Part shown: piece after piece, positions 9,190 to 17,642 of the stretch
How the letters are laid out: the number at the start of each line of letters is the position of its first letter
How positions within the stretch are numbered: position 1 is the stretch's first letter
Assembly (NCBI RefSeq): GCF_022921055.1
Contig: NZ_CP095061.1
Span: 3,635,501-3,699,500, forward strand
Direction: 5' to 3'
Length of the DNA: 64,000 nt
Source: Hymenobacter volaticus
GTDB taxonomy: Bacteria > Bacteroidota > Bacteroidia > Cytophagales > Hymenobacteraceae
Notes under the pieces: model-generated
What the model was told of the DNA's origin: nothing
What the model saw: only the letters and a program-made list of their open reading frames with translations
The model's database searches: none
Translations under genes and position numbers: made by a program

Positions 9190-9453
9190 GGCGCACCTGG
9201 GTCAGTCTATATCTTCTTACCTGTCGTTGCTTACGCCTTCTGCTTGCAGCGCAATAGGTTTAAGTGAAATACTATACCGATTTATAAATAGAATCTATCA
9301 AGGAAAGTACTTGGCTTTTCATATAAGTTTTGCACGATTACAACTTCGCATACTGCTAATACTTAACTTGAAACCAACCCAGCAACTAGCTGCACAGCTT
9401 GATTTTTTAGCCTCAAAAAGTTAAACTATATCAATAATACGTTTTAACGCTCA
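9190..9453. other. Intergenic region, no gene seen
   Basis: AT-rich for this genome. No open frame shows plausible protein features; probably promoter and leader DNA of the small frame at 9454. Confidence 0.4.
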
Positions 9454-9606
9454 GTGAAAAAATATCTGTTAACCTGCCTTATTTTAACTGCTTTTGTTTT
9501 TGGATTTGCGATAGGTCGCGCTAACACCGTGCCGCGAGAACCACGGCCTACTCCTCCGCTGCGGTTGGCACAAACCGGAGGTATAAGATCAGCACAGAAC
9601 TGCTGA
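9454..9606 (+). CDS. Possible small secreted protein (50 aa, GTG start)
   Basis: GTG-initiated 50-residue frame beginning V/MKKYLLTCLILTAFVFGFA, which has the charge and hydrophobic core of a signal peptide or single membrane anchor, followed by a Pro/Arg-rich tail and a C-terminal Cys. It is convergent with the next gene and ends 24 bases before that gene's stop, so it overlaps nothing. It may be a genuine small envelope protein or the 5' remnant of a larger gene. Confidence 0.4.
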   Translation: MKKYLLTCLILTAFVFGFAIGRANTVPREPRPTPPLRLAQTGGIRSAQNC

Positions 9607-9630
9607 TTCCGTAGACCGCTGAAGCTGCTG

Positions 9631-10359
9631 TTACCAATCGGCGCGACGTAGGCCATGCTGAGTGAACAGGCGTTGACGCCCCCGAAACACTTTGTATAGG
9701 TCGCCAAGAGAGAGTTTGACGCGACCATAAAACACTGGACCGTTTAGCTCTCGTTGGGTCAGGTTGTTGACGAAGACGGGTTGCCGCCAGCCTAACCCCG
9801 AGCCTAGCGCGAGCCAGCGGTAAATGCGCATTTGAGCCGCCAGGGAGGGCTCGACCAACCAAATAACTCTTTTGGGAGAACGAACCCGGGTATCGTCGGG
9901 CAGGGTGTAGTGGGCGTAGGTTTTGCCTACGCCCAATTGAAGCTGAGTGGCAATTTCCCAGCGCGGATTGCCGAGTACAACGTACTCCCCATAGCCGGCC
10001 ACATAGCGTAGGCGCAGTTCTGCCTTGGTGTTCTCGGGCAGCTCGGTGGGAATGGGTTGGCGCGAGGGAATGCCATTGCTTAGTAAGTACACCCCAATAC
10101 CAGTCCGCAACCGACCCCGCCATTCAATTCCTAGCTTTAGCCCAGGCACCGACACAAAACGTCGGTTGACAATAGAGTTGCGAATATCCAGTTGAAACAC
10201 TGGTCGCCGGTGCGGCTGGCGGACCGTTACGCTGTCGTGGAATTGGAGTTGGTACGCGGCCGAATCCGAGGTACTCGCTTGCACAGGTTGAGACAAACTA
10301 AGCCCTAGTCCTAAAGCCAGCAGAACTGGCCGCCACTCATATTGAAATAACAGTACCAC
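9631..10359 (-). CDS. Hypothetical outer-membrane beta-barrel-like protein
   Basis: 242 residues with an N-terminal signal peptide (hydrophobic 10-24, cleavage probably after VQA). The mature part alternates polar and aromatic residues with recurrent strand-like segments (KLGIEWRGRLRTGIGVYLL, AELRLRYVAGYGEYVVL, EIATQLQLGVGKTYAHY, ALGSGLGWRQPVF), as in small outer-membrane barrels. No specific family recognised. It sits alone and ends convergent to the small frame at 9454-9606. Confidence 0.65.
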   Translation of the reverse strand: MVLLFQYEWRPVLLALGLGLSLSQPVQASTSDSAAYQLQFHDSVTVRQPHRRPVFQLDIRNSIVNRRFVSVPGLKLGIEWRGRLRTGIGVYLLSNGIPSRQPIPTELPENTKAELRLRYVAGYGEYVVLGNPRWEIATQLQLGVGKTYAHYTLPDDTRVRSPKRVIWLVEPSLAAQMRIYRWLALGSGLGWRQPVFVNNLTQRELNGPVFYGRVKLSLGDLYKVFRGRQRLFTQHGLRRADW

Positions 10360-10533
10360 GGCGCAAAGTTACAACCAGATATGACTGTAGTTGTGTGACG
10401 GCTGCTTCCTAGCCTACGCTTCACCGGACCAGAATCTACGGTTCGTACTCCTTGAATGCCGGTTCACCCCGTTTACGAATACCAAGCTCTCAGGTAGCGA
10501 GTAGTTTAGGGGTATCAAGTAAGCGCACTTCCC

Positions 10534-10977
10534 ATGGCCATCACCCCTGATTTTCTATTTGCTCTAGCCAACCCAATTGCCATGATTGGCTGGGTGCTGT
10601 TGATTGTAGCCCCGCGCTGGTCGCTGACGCGTCGCTTGGTGCTCAGCGGCGCGTTGCCGCTGTTGCTGGCCGTAGCGTACGTCTTGCTGATTGGCAGTCA
10701 TTACTTGGGAGCCAGCGCCAGTGAGGGCGGCTTCAGTTCCTTGCAGGAGGTAGCGGCCCTTTTCCGTGACCCGTGGGCATTGCTGGCCGGCTGGGTGCAC
10801 TACCTCTGCTTCGATATGAGTATTGGCATCTGGGAAACCCACGATGCCCACAAACGTGGGATACCGCACCTACTACTGGTGCCGGCTCTTGTGTTCACGT
10901 TCCTTTTCGGGCCGCTGGGCCTACTGCTCTACGCCATTATCCGACGCTGGTATCCTGCTCCGGCCTTGGCCAGCTAG
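10534..10977 (+). CDS. ABA4-like (DUF4281) membrane protein
   Basis: 147 residues, four membrane segments. Resembles the ABA4-like family: FALANPIAMIGWVLLIVAP at the N-terminus, then LFRDPWALLAGWVHYLCFDMSIGIWETHDA (about 85-114) with the signature WxHYLxFDxxxGxW, then PHLLLVPALVFTFLFGPLGLLLY. In plants ABA4 acts in neoxanthin synthesis; in bacteria the role is not established. The next membrane gene begins 37 bases downstream, so the two are likely one unit. Confidence 0.82.
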   Translation: MAITPDFLFALANPIAMIGWVLLIVAPRWSLTRRLVLSGALPLLLAVAYVLLIGSHYLGASASEGGFSSLQEVAALFRDPWALLAGWVHYLCFDMSIGIWETHDAHKRGIPHLLLVPALVFTFLFGPLGLLLYAIIRRWYPAPALAS

Positions 10978-11014
10978 CGACTTGGTCTTATTGTCTACCC
11001 TACCCTTTCCAACT

Positions 11015-11878
11015 ATGAAAACGCTCGCCTTTTCCGCTGCCCCCGCTGCCGACGGGGTTACTGAGACTGGTTCATCGGTGCTTGCCACCGTGCGCACTTG
11101 GCTGGTGGTGTTGCACCGCGTCAATCCGATGTTGTCGTGGGCCGGGTGGCTGCATCTGGTGCTGCTACCGGGCGCCGTATTGGGCTTAGCGCTTGACGAG
11201 CGACTGGTAACGAACGTGAATCCGTGGATCAAGCCGCTGAAGTTTCTTTTTTCCGACATCATCTACGTCTGGAGTTTGGGCTGGCTACTGGCCGACTTAC
11301 CGGCGGTCGCCCAACGGGCAGTGCGCCGCATCAGCTGGGGCGTGGCGGTAGCCATTGGGGTTGAAATCGTTATTATTTGTTTGCAAGCAGCCCGTGGCAC
11401 CACCTCGCACTACAATGTTGCTTCGCCACTCGACAACATGCTCTTTAGCGTGATGGGTCTATTCATCCTGATTAATACCGTGCTGATTGTGTGGGCCGTG
11501 TATTTGGTGTGGCGGCACCGGCCCCACGGCCCGGCTGGCTACGTGTGGGGCGTGCGGCTAGGGCTGCTGCTGTTTCTGGTGGGCAGTGCCGTAGGCGGAG
11601 CTATGATCAGACAGTTGGCACACACGGTAGGAGCCACCGATGGCGGCCCCGGCCTGCCTGGCGTCGGCTGGAGCACGCGCGCCGGCGACCTACGCATTGC
11701 TCATTTCTTGGGGTTGCACGCGCTGCAGTTAGTGCCGCTGCTGGGCTGGTGGTTGAGCCGGTACGTACCCCGGCGCTCTGTGCTCCTGACGTGGCTTGGC
11801 GCTGCGCTCTACACCGGAGCCGTGGTCGCGCTGTATCTGCAAGCTATGCAGGGTGTCCCGCTGATCAGCATCAAATAA
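11015..11878 (+). CDS. Multi-pass membrane protein of unknown function
   Basis: 287 residues from ATG 11015; the frame is open further upstream, but only across the preceding gene. About seven hydrophobic helices, with conserved-looking polar positions NPWIKPLKFLFSD, the helix-associated SHYN/DNMLFSVMGLFILIN and RIAHFLGLHALQLVPLLGWWL. The His/Arg residues inside helices (RIAHF, LHALQ) recall cofactor- or quinone-binding membrane proteins, but no family is assigned. Follows the ABA4-like gene closely. Confidence 0.7.
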   Translation: MKTLAFSAAPAADGVTETGSSVLATVRTWLVVLHRVNPMLSWAGWLHLVLLPGAVLGLALDERLVTNVNPWIKPLKFLFSDIIYVWSLGWLLADLPAVAQRAVRRISWGVAVAIGVEIVIICLQAARGTTSHYNVASPLDNMLFSVMGLFILINTVLIVWAVYLVWRHRPHGPAGYVWGVRLGLLLFLVGSAVGGAMIRQLAHTVGATDGGPGLPGVGWSTRAGDLRIAHFLGLHALQLVPLLGWWLSRYVPRRSVLLTWLGAALYTGAVVALYLQAMQGVPLISIK

Positions 11879-11997
11879 ACCCGCTTACATCTGTTTGGCA
11901 TTGCTTGTTGAGAGCTAGCAATGCGTAGACTTCAAGCTATAGCTACTTCTATCGGCAGCGCAGGCACCAGACGGGCATAGCGCCCCCCTGATGCCTG

Positions 11998-12005
11998 TAT
12001 CTTGC
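11998..12005 (+). promoter_or_regulatory. Possible -7 element next to the sensor kinase start
   Basis: TATCTTGC, one position off the Bacteroidota -7 consensus TAnnTTTG, ends eight bases before the ATG at 12014. No clear -33 TTG at the usual distance. If used, the mRNA would have almost no leader. Confidence 0.35.
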
Positions 12006-12013
12006 CCATCACT

Positions 12014-13036
12014 ATGAACGACCGTCGCCTCCTCCTCTTTGGAATTCCTTCTTTGAGTTTAATTATCACGCTGCTTACTGCGTCGGATCACCAAACCTGG
12101 ACGGTACCGCTGTTTTTCATTGATTGGGGTATTTCCTTCTACTTCACGGCTTTCCTCTGGCTTGGCAACCGAACCCTGTGGAACTGGCTGCTTGGGCGCC
12201 TTCCGCACGTTGATCAAACCAAGCGGCGGCTCTGGAGCCTAGCCGCGCTGTCGGTCGTGGGTACGAGCGTGGCGACGGTGCTGCTACGGCTACCACTGCA
12301 CTGGCTACTCCCCCAATACTTTGGGTTGGATTTCGAGTCTCAGGTATCGGGCACGTTTTTCAACTTGTTTCCCACGTTGGCCGTGCTGACGCTCTACGAA
12401 ACCGTGTATTTCTTTCGGCAATGGGAGCAGAATGTGCGCCGGGCCGAGCAGCTGCAAAGCGCTGGGGTCCAGAGCCAGCTCGAAGCTTTGCAAAGCCAAC
12501 TTGATCCGCACTTTCTGTTCAATACCCTCAACACGCTTTCGGCCCTCATCGAGCCGGGCAACAAACCCGCCCAAGAGTTTGTGGAGCAGCTCGCCGATGT
12601 GTACCGTTATGTGCTCCTCACCCGCGACAAAGCCACTGTGTCGCTGGCCGAGGAACTAGCATTTATAGACACCTACTTGGCACTGCAAAAGGTGCGCTTC
12701 CGCGACAACCTACGCGTGACTACCTCCGTGGCCCCCGCCGCCCTCACGGCCCGCGTGGCGCCGCTGAGCGTGCAGCTGCTAGTTGAAAACGCGCTGAAGC
12801 ATAACGTGGCGTCGCGACAGTTTCCGCTAGAGCTTCGCTTGTTGGCAGATGGCACGACCAGCTATTTCACAGTGGAAAACACGCTGCGTCCTCGTACGGC
12901 TGGCTTGGCCCCAGGCACAGGCATGGGTTTAGCCAACGTGCGTCACCGCTACGAACTACTGCAAGCGCCACAGCCCGTGACAGTTTCCACCGACGATGGC
13001 TGGTTTCGGGTGCAACTGCCGCTGCTAACAGAGTAA
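12014..13036 (+). CDS. LytS/YehU-type sensor histidine kinase
   Basis: 340 residues from ATG 12014. Four hydrophobic segments in the first 130 residues form the membrane sensor. A coiled linker (QWEQNVRRAEQLQSAG) leads to the His_kinase domain with DPHFLFNTLNTLSALIE (His near 164), DVYRYVL and LQKVRFRDNL, and an ATPase region with VQLLVENALKHN and GMGLANVRHRYELL. Its likely partner, a LytTR regulator, is not adjacent but lies 1.1 kb downstream at 14126, after a DoxX-like and a flavodoxin-like gene, all on the same strand with short gaps. This suggests one transcript and possibly a redox or membrane input. Confidence 0.9.
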   Translation: MNDRRLLLFGIPSLSLIITLLTASDHQTWTVPLFFIDWGISFYFTAFLWLGNRTLWNWLLGRLPHVDQTKRRLWSLAALSVVGTSVATVLLRLPLHWLLPQYFGLDFESQVSGTFFNLFPTLAVLTLYETVYFFRQWEQNVRRAEQLQSAGVQSQLEALQSQLDPHFLFNTLNTLSALIEPGNKPAQEFVEQLADVYRYVLLTRDKATVSLAEELAFIDTYLALQKVRFRDNLRVTTSVAPAALTARVAPLSVQLLVENALKHNVASRQFPLELRLLADGTTSYFTVENTLRPRTAGLAPGTGMGLANVRHRYELLQAPQPVTVSTDDGWFRVQLPLLTE

Positions 13037-13068
13037 GCGTAGCGGTTTCTTCTCCTAAAACTCGTCTT

Positions 13069-13554
13069 ATGAAACCCTTATTCGTTTTGCTCGGGACTTT
13101 CCTGCTGTCGTTGGGAGCGACCCGCTTGGTTGGCGGCAACCCGAATTATCTGCTAGCTGGCAACGTGGCCATGGCTGTGATGCTGCTGTTCACGGGCGCT
13201 GCGCATTTTACCCTCACCAAAGGCATGACGCTAATGCTGCCCGAGTGGCTACCCGGCCGCAAAGCATGGGTGTACTTCACGGGTATTGTGGAATTGGTGG
13301 CGGCTGCGGGGCTACTGGTGCCGGCCTCGCGCCTGTTGGTCGGGTGGTCGTTGATTGTGTTTTTCGGGTTGGTGTTGCCCGGCAACATTCACGCGGCTTT
13401 GCACCACATCAACTACCAAACGGGTACCACCGATGGCCCCGGTCCGCGCTACCTCTGGTTCCGGATTCCGCTGCAACTGTTGTTCATCGTCTGGACCTGG
13501 TATTTTAGCGTGTATCTGCCTGCGGCTCCTACTTTCGCGGGTCTTTCTCACTAG
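13069..13554 (+). CDS. DoxX-like membrane protein
   Basis: 161 residues, four or five membrane helices. DoxX-type features: repeated Gly/Ala-rich helices, FTGAAHFTLTKGMTLMLPEWLPGRK (about 42-66) and FTGIVELVAAAGLLVP, then LVLPGNIHAALHHIN with several His. The DoxX/DoxD family is linked to quinone or thiosulfate redox chemistry in the membrane; the role here is unknown. It starts 32 bases after the kinase gene and ends 37 bases before the flavodoxin-like gene. Confidence 0.82.
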   Translation: MKPLFVLLGTFLLSLGATRLVGGNPNYLLAGNVAMAVMLLFTGAAHFTLTKGMTLMLPEWLPGRKAWVYFTGIVELVAAAGLLVPASRLLVGWSLIVFFGLVLPGNIHAALHHINYQTGTTDGPGPRYLWFRIPLQLLFIVWTWYFSVYLPAAPTFAGLSH

Positions 13555-13591
13555 CCTTAGCCGCGTGACTTCTCCTGCCTCCCCTACCGCA

Positions 13592-14089
13592 ATGCCCTTA
13601 GTCGTGCTAGGTAGCGCCCGCCAAGCCGGCGACACGCAACACTTGGTGGAGCGGGTGCTAGCCGACATTCCGCACACGCTCGTTAACCTGCTCGATTGGC
13701 CTGTAGCGCCCTACAACTACCAAAACGACTATCCGAGCGACGACACTTTTCCGCAGTTGGCAGAGCTCATGATTGGGCACCAGGTCTTGGTGTTTGCAAC
13801 GCCAGTCTACTGGTACAGCATGAGCGGGGTGATGAAGCAGTTCTTCGACCGGTTTACGAATCTCACTGACATCCACAAACAGCTAGGCCGCCAGCTAGCC
13901 GGCAAGCACGCGTTTCTGCTCGCCGTTGGCTCCGACAAAGAGTTGCCGGAGGGTTTTGAGGTGCCGTTTCGGCGGACCGTGGAGTACTTCAAGATGACGT
14001 TTAGCGGTACTTTGTACCAGTCGCTCAAGCAGCCTTTTCCCGAGGAAACGGCCCACCAGTTTGCGCAGCAACTCCGCGACTTGCGCTAA
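13592..14089 (+). CDS. NAD(P)H-dependent FMN reductase / flavodoxin-like oxidoreductase
   Basis: 165 residues from ATG 13592 (an in-frame GTG lies at 13565). The flavodoxin-like fold is indicated by VVLGSARQAGDTQHLVE (phosphate-binding loop at the N-terminus), VLVFATPVYWYSMSGVMKQFFDR (about 62-84, the family signature around the flavin) and KHAFLLAVGSD. It probably reduces quinones or similar acceptors with FMN. Located between the DoxX-like gene and the LytTR regulator, on one strand, so it belongs to the kinase-regulator cassette. Confidence 0.86.
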   Translation: MPLVVLGSARQAGDTQHLVERVLADIPHTLVNLLDWPVAPYNYQNDYPSDDTFPQLAELMIGHQVLVFATPVYWYSMSGVMKQFFDRFTNLTDIHKQLGRQLAGKHAFLLAVGSDKELPEGFEVPFRRTVEYFKMTFSGTLYQSLKQPFPEETAHQFAQQLRDLR

Positions 14090-14125
14090 ACAACACGCCT
14101 TCACCTTCCCAACTCGCCGCCCTGC

Positions 14126-14914
14126 ATGACCGTTCTGATTCTCGAAGACGAATACCCCGCTGCTGAGCGCCTACAACGGTTGCTGCTGGAAGCCGCGCCG
14201 GAGGCGCAGGTACTCGCCTCACTCGACAGCGTAGCCAGCGCACTAGCCTGGCTAGCTGCCCATCCCGCCCCGGACTTGATCTTGTCTGATATTCAGCTGG
14301 CCGATGGCTTGAGCCTGGAGGTGTTCGAGCAAACGCTCGTGCGGAGCCCCGTCATCTTCACTACCGCTTACGATGCCTATGCCATTCGGGCTTTCAAGGC
14401 CAACAGCGTCGATTATCTGCTGAAACCGGTGAAGCTGACCGAATTGCAAGTCGCCCTCACCAAGCTGCGGGAGTGGCGGAGCCCCGCGGCTTCGCCGCAA
14501 GCCGCAGGCATAGCCGACGATACCGCCCGCCGCCTCGAACGCCTCCTCGACAGCCTCCCCCGCCCCGACCGGCAGTATAAAACCCGCTTCCTAGTTCGGA
14601 GCGGTGAGCAGTTGCTGCCCCTAGCCGTTGAGCAGATAGCGTGGTTTCAGAGCCGACACGAAAATACCACCCTCGTTGCCACCGACGGCCGCCGCTTCGT
14701 GGTCGACTATACGCTGGAACAACTGGAAAGCCTGCTCGACCCGCGGCAGTTCTTTCGCCTCAACCGCCAGTTTATTGCTCAGCTCGCGGCCGTGCAACGC
14801 TTGCACTCCCATTTCAACGGCAAGCTGCTGCTCGATTTGCAGCCCGCGCCCACCGAGGAAGTACTGGTGAGTCGGGAAAAAGCCAATGCAGTTAAGCAGT
14901 GGCTGGAAGGCTAG
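14126..14914 (+). CDS. LytTR response regulator
   Basis: 262 residues. Receiver domain (1-120) with EDEYPA acidic pair, phospho-acceptor Asp in LILSDIQLADG (about 54), FTTAYDAYAIRAF and the Lys in YLLKPVKLTEL. A Pro-rich linker joins a LytTR DNA-binding domain (about 150-258) with TRFLVRSGEQLLPLAVEQIAWFQS, RRFVVDYTLEQLE, FFRLNRQFIAQL and EVLVSREKANAVKQWL. It is the presumed partner of the kinase at 12014. Its last four bases overlap the 3' end of the convergent PAP2-like gene. Confidence 0.92.
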   Translation: MTVLILEDEYPAAERLQRLLLEAAPEAQVLASLDSVASALAWLAAHPAPDLILSDIQLADGLSLEVFEQTLVRSPVIFTTAYDAYAIRAFKANSVDYLLKPVKLTELQVALTKLREWRSPAASPQAAGIADDTARRLERLLDSLPRPDRQYKTRFLVRSGEQLLPLAVEQIAWFQSRHENTTLVATDGRRFVVDYTLEQLESLLDPRQFFRLNRQFIAQLAAVQRLHSHFNGKLLLDLQPAPTEEVLVSREKANAVKQWLEG

Positions 14915-15525
14915 CTACCCGTGCCGTTGACTGCTGCATGGGCCAGAAACCAGGCCAGTCCGCCCCCAGCCACTACGCCAGCCACGATACCAGCCACTAG
15001 CTCCGGCAACGTATGACGCCGCAACACCAGCCGCGAGGCCGCTACTACTGCTGCCAGCAGCAAAGCCGACACGCCCCACTTAGAATACAAGTGCAACACC
15101 ACGCAGGCCAGAAAAAATGACAATGCCGCGTGCAGCGAGATTTTCAGCCAGAAATTGACTGCGTAGCAAGTCAGCAGTAGCAGCCAGGCCGCCAGCAGGC
15201 CATACCGGAATAGCCCCGCCTGTTGCCAAAACAGAACGCCAGTGGCCAGCCCCAGCAACAGGAGCAGCACTGGATAAAACGACCGACGCTGCTCCTGTTG
15301 CGATATATCGAAGTTGGAGTAGGCGCCGCGATACGTTTGGCGGAAACTCCAGATGCCGATGAGTGCCGCCATGGTGGCTACGCTGCCAAGGCTCCATCTG
15401 GCCGTTGGGTCGTCGTCAAGCTTTTGCCAAGCCATGAAACTCACAAACGCAGTGCTTGTAAGCAGTGGGTGCCCCAACCAGGAAATTACCGCCGCCAAAC
15501 GGCGCACGGGTGCAGAAATCATCAT
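14911..15525 (-). CDS. PAP2-like phosphatase/membrane protein
   Basis: 204 residues, about six hydrophobic helices. The C-terminal SRLVLRRHTLPELVAGIVAG (about 162-181) matches the last PAP2 motif (SR-x5-H-x3-E/D); KISLHAAL (about 126) sits where the SGH motif is expected but is degenerate, and no clear K-x6-RP is seen. Lipid phosphatase activity is therefore uncertain. The start lies seven bases after the stop of the minus-strand LytTR gene, so it is probably the last gene of that operon and may be under its control. Confidence 0.75.
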   Translation of the reverse strand: MMISAPVRRLAAVISWLGHPLLTSTAFVSFMAWQKLDDDPTARWSLGSVATMAALIGIWSFRQTYRGAYSNFDISQQEQRRSFYPVLLLLLGLATGVLFWQQAGLFRYGLLAAWLLLLTCYAVNFWLKISLHAALSFFLACVVLHLYSKWGVSALLLAAVVAASRLVLRRHTLPELVAGIVAGVVAGGGLAWFLAHAAVNGTGS

Positions 15526-15532
15526 GCAGTTC

Positions 15533-16306
15533 TTATCTGTCCAGCCAGGCCTTGAAAGCGGCCACTTTTTCGCGGCTTACCAGCACGGTTTCACCCTCGG
15601 GGGCGGTGGGCTTGAGGATGGTTTGGAGACGAGAATTGGTGTAGTGAATGATGTCGTGGATGGCGTCGGCGTGGGCTAAGTAGGCGCGGTTGAGTCGAAA
15701 GAATTCGGTGGGGTCGAGCATCTGCTCTAGCTGTTCCAACGTGTAATCGACCACGAAGCGGCGGCCCTCCCGGGTGTGCAGCAGCGTGACCTTCTCCAAG
15801 CTGGCGAAGTAGGCAATTTGCTCTACCGGAATGGCTTTCAGATGCTCACCGACCCGCACCACGAAGCGCGACTTATACTCTTTGGCGGGTTGCGCTTGTT
15901 GCAGCACCCGGGCCAGCAGCGCCGCATCGAAGGTGGGCGTGGCGGCTTCGCGCAGTTGCTGTAGTTTGGTGAGAGCAGCCGTTAGTTCTTCCGGGTCGAT
16001 GGGCTTGAGCAAGTAGTCTACGCTGTTCACTTTGAAAGCCCGTAGCGCATACTTGTCGTAGGCTGTGGTGAAGACAACGGGAATGCGAATTTCCAACCGC
16101 TCGAACAGCTCGAAGCTGAGTCCGTCGGCCAAATGAATGTCCAGGAACAGCACGTCGGGCGCGGGCCGCAGGGTTTGGAGGAGTGCTTCTGCTTCTGCTA
16201 CCGACTCGGCGGTGCCTACCACTTCCACGCGCAATGCCTGCTTTTTCAACAGTTCAGCTAAACGGCGAGCGGCCAGCGGTTCGTCTTCAACAATCAGAGC
16301 GCGCAT
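15533..16306 (-). CDS. LytTR response regulator (second set)
   Basis: 257 residues from ATG 16306 (the frame is open upstream, but the family start MRALIVEDEPLAARRL fits here). Receiver Asp in VLFLDIHLADG (about 56), FTTAYDKYALRAF, YLLKPIDPEEL. LytTR domain (about 145-255) with RFVVRVGEHLKAIPVEQIAYF, RRFVVDYTLEQLEQML and FFRLNRAYLAHADAI. Clearly paralogous to the regulator at 14126. Preceded 142 bases upstream by its probable kinase and followed at once by the PAP2-like gene. Confidence 0.92.
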   Translation of the reverse strand: MRALIVEDEPLAARRLAELLKKQALRVEVVGTAESVAEAEALLQTLRPAPDVLFLDIHLADGLSFELFERLEIRIPVVFTTAYDKYALRAFKVNSVDYLLKPIDPEELTAALTKLQQLREAATPTFDAALLARVLQQAQPAKEYKSRFVVRVGEHLKAIPVEQIAYFASLEKVTLLHTREGRRFVVDYTLEQLEQMLDPTEFFRLNRAYLAHADAIHDIIHYTNSRLQTILKPTAPEGETVLVSREKVAAFKAWLDR

Positions 16307-16448
16307 TTCTTGATTTCTTGTTGCTAGGTAAATAAGTGACTGGTGTGCGCAAGCTAGCCTATGGCTGGCAAGAAACGCAGGCGCATGAAAGCTATTTAAG
16401 GCACCGCGCCGGCTGCTGACACCGCCAACCAACTAGGAATATCAGCAA

Positions 16449-17570
16449 TTAAAGAGCAGAAACTTCGAGCAGGGGGAGCGTCACGGTGAATTCGGTTTCG
16501 GTTTTCGTTACCGTCACGGGCCGCGAGGTCAGGAAGGCGTAGCGGGCGGAAAGGTTGGGCAAGCCCAGGCCCGTCGATTCCTCGTCGGGGACGCGGCGGT
16601 AGCGCAGGGCGTTGCGCACCACGAGTTGGCGGGCAGCCGCATCCAACGTGATATGAATGTAGAGAGGCTGCTTCTGGCTGGTGGCATTGTGTTTGAGGGC
16701 GTTTTCGAGGAGCAACTGCACGGCCAGCGGCGGCACGAGTAGTTCTTCTAAGTTGGCAGCGAGCGGCAGGTTGATTTCCACTTGCAGCCCTTCGCCGAGG
16801 CGGGTGCGCTGCAAATACACGTACGCCTCCACGAAGCGCATTTCCTCGGCCAGTGTCACCACTTCCTGCTCCTGGCTGTCAAGAACGTAGCGGTAGACTT
16901 TGGCCAGCTGGCGGACGAAGCGCGAGGCGCGGGCGGGGTCTTCTTCCTCGATGAGAGACGTCAGGGCGTTCAGCGAGTTGAAGAGAAAGTGCGGGTCTAC
17001 TTGGCGGCGCAAGGAGTCGAGGCGAGCTACGGCGTTTTCCTTTTCCACCCGCTCGACCCGGATGGCCGCTTCGCGCCAATTCAGGAAGAAAGAACGACTG
17101 TGGTTGAACAGCGAAATGATAATGGTAATGCCTAAGGGTATCAATACCTGGCCGTACATCTGCGGCCGCCACAGCAGCGCCAACGACTGGTGCGAAAGCA
17201 GTAGATAAGCCGCCTGAATTACTAGAACAACCAGCACCGACCCACCTACTTGCAAAGCCACAGTGACCAGAATCCGGCGTAAAGGCCGCTCGGCCCACGA
17301 AATATGGGTATTGAGCCATTCTACTGCCAACCAGTTGACAAACCACAGCCCGGCGCTGTAGGCAAAGGTGATAATAAACGTGAAGGCTAGGCGCTTTCCA
17401 TCCGTCAGGGCTCCCGGGTTCAACACCACCGTGAGAAAGGCCGAAATAAGCACCAACATCCGGAACGCTTTCCAGGTAGTCGCCCATGAATTTGAGATGG
17501 ACTGGTAACCAGTGGTAAGCTGCGAAGAGGAGTTGGATTGCGCCACGGACAACGGCCAAGAAGTTTCCAT
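16449..17570 (-). CDS. LytS/YehU-type sensor histidine kinase (second set)
   Basis: 373 residues from ATG 17570 (METSWPLS); an upstream in-frame start exists at 17606. About four membrane helices in residues 30-155, then a coiled segment and a His_kinase domain with RRQVDPHFLFNSLNALTSLIE, KVYRYVLDSQ, LQRTRLGEGLQ, then VQLLLENALKHN and STGLGLPNLSARYAFL. Paralogous to the kinase at 12014 in its cytoplasmic half, while the membrane half differs. Probably transcribed with the TPR-like gene upstream and the LytTR gene downstream. Confidence 0.9.
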   Translation of the reverse strand: METSWPLSVAQSNSSSQLTTGYQSISNSWATTWKAFRMLVLISAFLTVVLNPGALTDGKRLAFTFIITFAYSAGLWFVNWLAVEWLNTHISWAERPLRRILVTVALQVGGSVLVVLVIQAAYLLLSHQSLALLWRPQMYGQVLIPLGITIIISLFNHSRSFFLNWREAAIRVERVEKENAVARLDSLRRQVDPHFLFNSLNALTSLIEEEDPARASRFVRQLAKVYRYVLDSQEQEVVTLAEEMRFVEAYVYLQRTRLGEGLQVEINLPLAANLEELLVPPLAVQLLLENALKHNATSQKQPLYIHITLDAAARQLVVRNALRYRRVPDEESTGLGLPNLSARYAFLTSRPVTVTKTETEFTVTLPLLEVSAL

Positions 17571-17642
17571 CAAAGTAAATGAAAAGACCCATTGGGGAAG
17601 CATCACGTAATGAGCCGCTTTTTCCCAACGGGTCAGCCAGTA

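Noticed and set aside
9185..9424. 79-codon frame after the menE terminator
   Set aside because: Starts inside the terminator stem and lacks plausible initiation context or protein features.
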